Positions 58,989 to 64,000 of a DNA stretch of 64,000 nucleotides are shown one piece after another. How positions within the stretch are numbered: position 1 is the stretch's first letter; every line of letters starts with the position of its first letter. This stretch comes from Candidatus Symbiothrix dinenymphae. Its GTDB lineage: Bacteria; Bacteroidota; Bacteroidia; Bacteroidales; Azobacteroidaceae. The stretch lies in NCBI GenBank assembly GCA_001417715.1, contig BBRT01000247.1:1-64000 (forward strand). The letters are read 5' to 3'. A program made the position numbers and the translations under genes. Under the pieces are notes generated by a model. It searched no databases. It saw nothing but the letters and a program-made list of their open reading frames with translations, and was not told where the DNA came from.

Positions 58989-61900
58989 TAAAATGCCAAT
59001 TGCAATCCAATATTATACCTCCGATTAATAGGATAAGCCAATCCATTGCCCCCCATCTCAGGGTCCCACAATTTAAATTTACTGAAAGTAAGCAAGTTTT
59101 CACCGCTCAAATAGAGGCGTATGTTCTGAATGCCATAACCTTTCAGTTGACTGATGGAATAACCTAACTCCACTGTTTTAAGGCGTATAAACGAGGCATC
59201 GCGCAACCACCATGTCGAATTGACATAATTGTTAGCCACATTATCTATGGATAGACGTGGCCAGAAGGCATGTATATCCGGGTTCATCTCCGACCAGGTG
59301 CTGTTGGCTATGATAGCCGGTGCATTGCGACGACCTTGCAAGGGCGCAATTTCTTGCGGGGCGATAAAGAAAGAAGATTGTGCATTACCCTGAAAGAAGA
59401 ACGATAAGTCCGCATCCTTAAACCCTGCCGACAGTCCGAAACCATACTGCACTTGCGGCACAGTCGGATAACCGATAGGAATCTGGTCGTTCTCATTTAT
59501 CACACCGTCATTGTTGACATCCGTATATTTGATGTCACCCCGCATATAGGGGCCTAAAGCACTCTGGTCCGGCGAGTTGTAAATCTCATATTGGTCAAGG
59601 AACAAGCGCTCGGCTACATAACCAAATGGCTGATCAACGGGCTGCCCCACCTTAAATCTATAAGCAGGCTGGTTCATCGGCTCGTCTGTTCTCAAGACCT
59701 TGCTGCGTGCAAAAGTGTAATTGGCGCGCCCTGTGAGCCAGAAATCTTTGTTGAAACTGTGCTTGTAGTCTATCGAGCCGTCTACACCCTCCGACTCCAC
59801 CTTGCCGATGTTAGCACTTATCGCTGTACCGCCCAATCCAAGGCTTGCGGGCACGTTTTGTCGCGGCCAGTAGATTTGGTCGCGCACATCAGTAAAGTAA
59901 TCCACTTGTATGTTCATGCCTTTGAGCAGGTCCAACTCGACGCCGACGTTCTGCTTGGTGGAAACCTCCCATGTGACGAACGGATTCTCATATTGGTTGA
60001 TAGCATATCCCGGATAGATTGTCCTCATATCCTGACCAAAATAAGCCGGAGTGAGGAGATTACTCGCATTGCCAATTTTGATGTCCGACAGATAGTAGAA
60101 ACGGTCGTCACGTTTTCCTGTATTCCCGATGGCATCGTTTCCTACCTTTCCCCAAGAATATTTCAATTTCGCCATACTGAGTATATCCCGCAACGCATCG
60201 CTGTAGAACTTCTCGTTAGAAATGACCCATCCTACCGCTACGGCAGGGAAGAAGCCAAAACGATGACTGGCGTCGAACTTCTCAGAGCCGTTAAAACCAT
60301 AGGAGGCTTCCAGGAAATACCGCGAATCATAATCGTAAGTGAGACGCGAAGAGTTGCCCAGGTTGCGCTCCGGCAAAGTCAGTTTGATACCACCATCCGT
60401 ACCGCTGGTCAGAAGTTTCTCCTCTGCAATGCCAACGGTCATTAAACCAATGTTGTGGACACCAAATTGCCGCCCCCAATTGAAACGAGCTTCAAAATAA
60501 TAGTGTGTATTCCCGTCTTTACCGCCCACCACATCACCCAGATAAGGGTTGTTGTTAGGATTGGTATTGAAAAGCGAATAGGTATTGTATACCGGGTCAT
60601 AACCTTCCAGCGAGTAATAGGTCGGGTCGAACGTACGTTTCTGAGTAGCACTGCTAAAAGCACTGATGGAGGCTTTAAACTCAAACTTCAAGTTCTGCAA
60701 CAGATAGTCCATATTGTGCCGCAAAGTGGCCTGTGCCGAAATATTACTCTCGTCTGTTTGCGAATACCCCTTTACCATCTCTGCAAAAGGGTTGGTCTTG
60801 GACGGGGAGACCATACCGAACATCGTGTGCCGAACATTCTCATACCCCGCACCGGGATGCCATACAGCAGGAAACTCCACCGGATTGATGTCCATTATCT
60901 GCTTGAAGATGTCACTGGCACTCGTAGCCGGACCGTTGTACTTCTGGAACCGACCGGAAATACGTGTGTCAAGTGTGGTAGTTTTGCTCAATTTAAAAAT
61001 AACATTCGAGCGGAGATTGAAACGCATGATGTCAATGTTGCTATTGAAATCATTCAAATTATCCTGCTCGTCCACTTTCAGCAAACCGGTTTCATGGTCC
61101 ATCCCCACGGCTACATAATACGTGGTAGATTGGTTGCCACCTTCCAAATTGACATTGGCTTTCTCATTCACGGTTTGCGTTTTCATAATCATATCATACC
61201 AATTGACATTGGGATACGCCATCGGATTGTCGCCACGCCGGGTAGCCTCAATCTTATCCTGGCTATACCACTGCGCAATAGGCGTTGTCGCACCGCTATC
61301 GTAATAGCGCGACAGTTGTGCCTCGTTGTACAATTCCATATACCTCACCCCGTCGAGCAATTCAAGCATCTTTGTGGGTGTCGAGATATTGACATCAAGG
61401 CGCGCCGATATTTTCACTTTATCCGACTCCCGACCGGATTTGGTAGTGATAGTGATGATACCGTTGGCACCGCGAGCACCATAAAGCACTGTTGCCGAAG
61501 CATCTTTGAGGATGGAAAACTGGTCGATGTCATCCGGCTGCAAGCGTGCCAGGTCGTCGGTAGAAGACTCAAAGCCGTCAATCAGTATCAGAGGCGATTT
61601 AGCGTATCCGAGAGTAGTAACGCCGCGCACAAAGAATTGCGCGTTGTCCTTTCCCGGCTCGCCGGTCGTCTGATAGGAAATCAGACCGGGAATCTTACCA
61701 GCAAAGGCAGTCGTCAAGTTACTGCCCGCAATCTGCAAGTCTTTCGCGGCGATGGTGGTAATGGAGGCCACCACGCTCTCTTTCTTCTGCCTGCCGAAAG
61801 CCACCACAGTAACTTCATCCAATTCATTCGCTTTGGGCTTGAGCGGAATCACAAAACTCGCCTTGTCGCCCACCTCCACAGTGTAGGTGTCATAGCCCAA

Positions 61901-62228
61901 AAACGAAACTTCCAAAACATCCGTCGGCGAAACGTCTATTTTGAACGAACCATCTATGTCGGTCACTACTCCACGAGAGCTCCCTTTGATGGTGATGGTG
62001 GAACCGGGGACTCCATCTCCGGTCTCATCGTACACAAAACCGGTAATGGTCTTCGTCCCTGACGAGGGAATCGCCACCTCAATAATCTGCGCCGCCTCTT
62101 GCGGCGCTTCCTGCGCTGTTTCAGCGCGAACGTTTCGCACCCCCCCCCCCCAAGAGAATGCTACTCAACAGCAAAGGCTTTGCAAGCTTTGCAAAGTTCC
62201 TGTTTTTGAAATTTTCCTTCATTCGCAT
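58988..62228 (-). CDS. SusC/RagA TonB-dependent receptor (PUL B), out of frame at a G12 tract
   Basis: The body is open from GTG 62140 (1050 residues): carboxypeptidase-D-like domain, plug (RGVTTLGYAKSPLILIDGFES) and a barrel ending YNIGLQLAF. The signal peptide (ATG 62228, MRMKENFKNRNFAKLAKPL...) is shifted by one base because of twelve G at 62151-62140 and would stop after 35 residues. Eleven G would give about 1079 residues. The first about 125 residues, the G tract, leader and promoter are almost identical to susC A, while the barrel is strongly diverged, so the head was copied between the genes while ligand-binding parts differ. Confidence 0.9.
62140..62151. repeat. C12/G12 homopolymer tract in susC B
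   Basis: Twelve consecutive C on the plus strand, the same length and place as in susC A. Confidence 0.95.
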
Positions 62229-62271
62229 AAAATTTAAATTTAAATTGTTAAAAAAAAACATTTTTTTTTGT

Positions 62272-62306
62272 TGTCGCGGGAGATTGCAGGTCAAGCCCAC
62301 AATGAC
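62272..62306. repeat. Degenerate REP half unit in the susC B leader
   Basis: Counterpart of 45569-45605, with gattgcaggtcaagcccaca. It lies between the promoter and ATG 62228. Confidence 0.65.
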
Positions 62307-62324
62307 ATCTCGTGATAACGGCGG

Positions 62325-62354
62325 CAAAGGTAAAGAATGTTTTTGAATTGACAA
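62325..62354 (-). promoter_or_regulatory. Promoter for susC B
   Basis: On the minus strand, TTG (62352-62354), a 19-bp spacer and TACCTTTG (62325-62332). The -7 box differs from susC A by one base (TACC versus TATC). Confidence 0.75.
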
Positions 62355-62415
62355 TGGATTTGTTTAAATTTTAACACTTGTTTGTGTTAAAGTTTGTTAA
62401 ATCATTATTATCGTC

Positions 62416-62876
62416 GGTGTAATGGACAAAATTCAGGCTAAAAAAGAGCCGTTTGTTTCAAGTGGACAAAATTCAGGCTAAATATTTTTGAGGATGAATA
62501 AATCCTGATCAACTATTCATATCTTTGCATGGTCAAATGAAACGGAAACAAGCTCTGCTGGGGAGCAACTTGTCAGGGATAGTTTGACAGGCTGACGAAA
62601 AAGTCAGAGAAGGGATTATCACAATAGATAATTCCTTCGACTTTTTAGAAGCCTTTTATACCTTGAAAAACCCATCTATATACTTCATTTTACGTTCTTT
62701 AGATAAGCCATTGTGGTTTCTGAGTTTGTTTTTCAAGTCAAATTTTCAGCCGTTTTTCTTGGTCGTTTTCGACCAGCAATAAATGCAAATTTTTTACTCA
62801 TAACTTTAAATGCTTGCAAATATATGTATTTCAATTAGTTATCACCACTTCTAGCCTGAATTTTGTCCATTAGCCC
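62416..62876. mobile_element. 461-bp non-autonomous insertion with inverted ends and 8-bp target duplication
   Basis: Both ends carry taatggacaaaattcaggct (62420-62439 and, inverted, 62854-62873), and a second copy of tggacaaaattcaggct lies inside at 62463. The element is bordered by ttatcgtc on both sides (62408-62415, 62877-62884). The sister locus upstream of susC A has a single ttatcgtc (45708-45715) and no insert, so it is the empty site. There is no transposase frame. A strong stem is formed by aaaaagtcagagaaggg and ccttcgacttttt (about 62599-62645). The IS family is uncertain: the 8-bp duplication fits IS66, ISL3 or IS1595 types, and the repeated subterminal motif recalls IS21. It sits upstream of the susC B promoter and fills most of the gene-free region 62416-63193. 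Confidence 0.85.
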
Positions 62877-62881
62877 TTATC

Positions 62882-62979
62882 GTCATTGCGGGCTTGCCCC
62901 GCAATCCCCTGAAAATGAGCCGAATGTTGGGCTACAGAGCGATGTAGAACAGGGGATTGCGGGTCAAGCCCGCAATGAC
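62882..62979. repeat. 98-bp composite palindromic element upstream of susC B
   Basis: Almost identical to 45712-45809. It is separated from its susC by the 461-bp insertion. Confidence 0.95.
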
Positions 62980-62994
62980 GGTTCGGGCTGAACA

Positions 62995-63171
62995 GGCTGA
63001 AAGCCCAGCATATCCCAGCCCAACGCATCGCGTTGGGGAAATAATAATGATGAATAATGATGAGATATGATGGGGCAACATAATGATATAATGCCCTTTC
63101 AGGGCGCAAAACACACAAAACCCATTACCCCAACGCGATGCGTTGGGCTGGGATATGCTGGGCTTTCAGCC
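62995..63171. repeat. Perfect 44-bp inverted repeat with 89-bp loop
   Basis: The left arm 62995-63038 begins ggctgaaagcccagcatatc and the right arm 63128-63171 is its exact complement. The loop is AT-rich and contains ccctttcagggc, a small stem. No coding frame of substance is seen. Confidence 0.95.
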
Positions 63172-63193
63172 CGTACTGAAATATTTTTTTTAA

Positions 63194-64000
63194 CTAACAC
63201 CCTACTATCGTAACGGTTTTCCCCTCCACCGTTTCTGTTTTGAGATATATTTTGGCATCCCAATCTATATCGGGGCGGCGGTCGAAGATAAGTAGCCAAC
63301 CCTCTTTGGTGCCTAATCTGTCCATGTAGCCGAGTATTTGGGTGTAACTGTTTTCTTCTGTTTTGGCACTGCGGCGGAGTTTCAGTTCGATGGGATATTT
63401 TTGTCTTTCATATTCTACGCACAAATCTAAACGCTTGTATCCTGCCGCAAATTCACGGATGATTTGCCCGCCGCCGTTGACCACGCGTTGCAGGAAAGCC
63501 TGCAAAATCAGATGTGGTGCGGCCTCTCTGTATTTGTAGCGGTCTATCCATATTTCGCTGTTTTCGCGCCAAAAGGCTTGAAAATCCTGCATAAGACAGG
63601 TCATGTCAATATGCCCGTTTTTCAGATAGTGGGGCATTTGTTGGGGATATTTGCTTTCAAGCAAATCTTTCTGTGAGTCGGCACTTAATGTACGGATGAT
63701 TACTTCGGCATAAATTGGATTGGCAGGCATGATTAACCCTTTACTCTCCTTTATCAGCCCAAGGTCTTTGGTGTAGAGATAGTCGTCCGACTGCGTATGA
63801 ATTTCCGACAATTCGCCAATGATGACCGGCTCTATCACCCGCCGCACGCGCTCCTCTTTAAGCCGCTCCAGCAGGCTGTCGATATGTGTGTCGCGCCGCA
63901 GGATGATGGTTTGGATGGCTTGTTCCACCAATTCTGCCGTCACCGGCTTGGTATAATCGGATTGGAGCATTTTTTCAATCACCTCGCATGCAATGGCGTT
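63194..64000 (-). CDS. AAA-like ATPase with C-terminal PD-(D/E)XK domain, copy 3 (5' end outside window)
   Basis: The last about 268 residues are visible. They match copy 2 except for four changes near the C-terminus (SYTQILGY for SYAQVLGY and ETVEGK for EMVQGK). The nuclease-type core RLDLCVEYERQKYPIELKLR is intact. The ATPase part with the Walker motifs lies beyond position 64000. Its DNA homology with copy 2 starts at the same gaaatatttttttt point downstream of the stop, next to the 44-bp inverted repeat. Confidence 0.87.
   Translation of the reverse strand, partial: NAIACEVIEKMLQSDYTKPVTAELVEQAIQTIILRRDTHIDSLLERLKEERVRRVIEPVIIGELSEIHTQSDDYLYTKDLGLIKESKGLIMPANPIYAEVIIRTLSADSQKDLLESKYPQQMPHYLKNGHIDMTCLMQDFQAFWRENSEIWIDRYKYREAAPHLILQAFLQRVVNGGGQIIREFAAGYKRLDLCVEYERQKYPIELKLRRSAKTEENSYTQILGYMDRLGTKEGWLLIFDRRPDIDWDAKIYLKTETVEGKTVTIVGC

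Noticed and set aside
60455-62062. 535-residue plus-strand frame opposite susC B
   Set aside because: It is a composition shadow of the receptor gene with no recognisable domain, and susC B is clearly coding on the minus strand.
62416-62876. Intact insertion sequence
   Set aside because: 461 bp is too short for a transposase and all frames are broken. Only the ends, duplication and a hairpin are present.

Overview
The window looks like a chromosomal stretch of a Bacteroidota bacterium, most likely order Bacteroidales. The evidence is two SusC/SusD polysaccharide utilisation loci (PULs), many promoters with the Bacteroidota -7 element TAnnTTTG, DUF4998/DUF5000-type surface lipoproteins, a single-chain PurL, and an AbiEii/DUF6922 pair. 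No rRNA, tRNA or CRISPR array was found. The species cannot be named from the sequence.

Layout. (1) 1-6142, minus strand: an exopolysaccharide/O-antigen block. An aminotransferase, a hexapeptide acetyltransferase and a Gfo/Idh dehydrogenase (the WbpE/WbpD/WbpB set for UDP-diacetamido-uronic acid) run into a Wza-type export protein and a Wzz-type chain-length regulator cut by the window edge. (2) 6146-8640: an AbiEii/DUF6922 toxin-antitoxin pair, two unknown membrane or membrane-anchored genes, and the remnant of a second antitoxin. (3) 8642-27833: housekeeping genes (purL, radC, serC, lptB, the nfnAB transhydrogenase, purN, ksgA, a LysM lytic transglycosylase, PAP2, MarR, ferredoxin), together with a DUF1016 nuclease-fold protein and an unusual RelE-like/UvrD-like/ankyrin-like fusion. 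(4) 27814-64000: two PULs in tandem, both transcribed leftward. Each has SusC, SusD, a DUF5000-type lipoprotein and a DUF4998-type lipoprotein, and each ends in a nearly identical propeller-glycosidase plus GH127 pair. PUL A also has a GH2 and a secreted oxidoreductase/isomerase pair. PUL B carries an AAA-ATPase/PD-(D/E)XK gene where PUL A has GH2. Three copies of a second AAA-ATPase/nuclease gene bracket the PULs: copy 3, PUL B, copy 2, PUL A, copy 1.

Two themes stand out. First, surface-protein variation: runs of 10-12 G/C lie inside both susC genes, one susD and one surface lipoprotein. As written, the 12-base runs put both SusC signal peptides out of frame with the receptor body, which suggests phase variation by slipped-strand mispairing (or a homopolymer sequencing error). 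Second, small repeats are very common. A 98-bp composite palindromic element and its half units, a heptamer repeat, a CCCC/GGGG element and a 28-bp palindrome occur between genes and also in frame inside purL, nfnB, the WbpB-like gene and susD B, mostly at domain linkers or termini. A 461-bp insertion with inverted ends and an 8-bp target duplication can be seen against its own empty site in the sister PUL.

Functionally, the PULs probably bind and import an arabinose-containing plant or host glycan. GH127 (beta-L-arabinofuranosidase family), a five-bladed propeller glycosidase and GH2 would trim it in the periplasm or at the cell surface.
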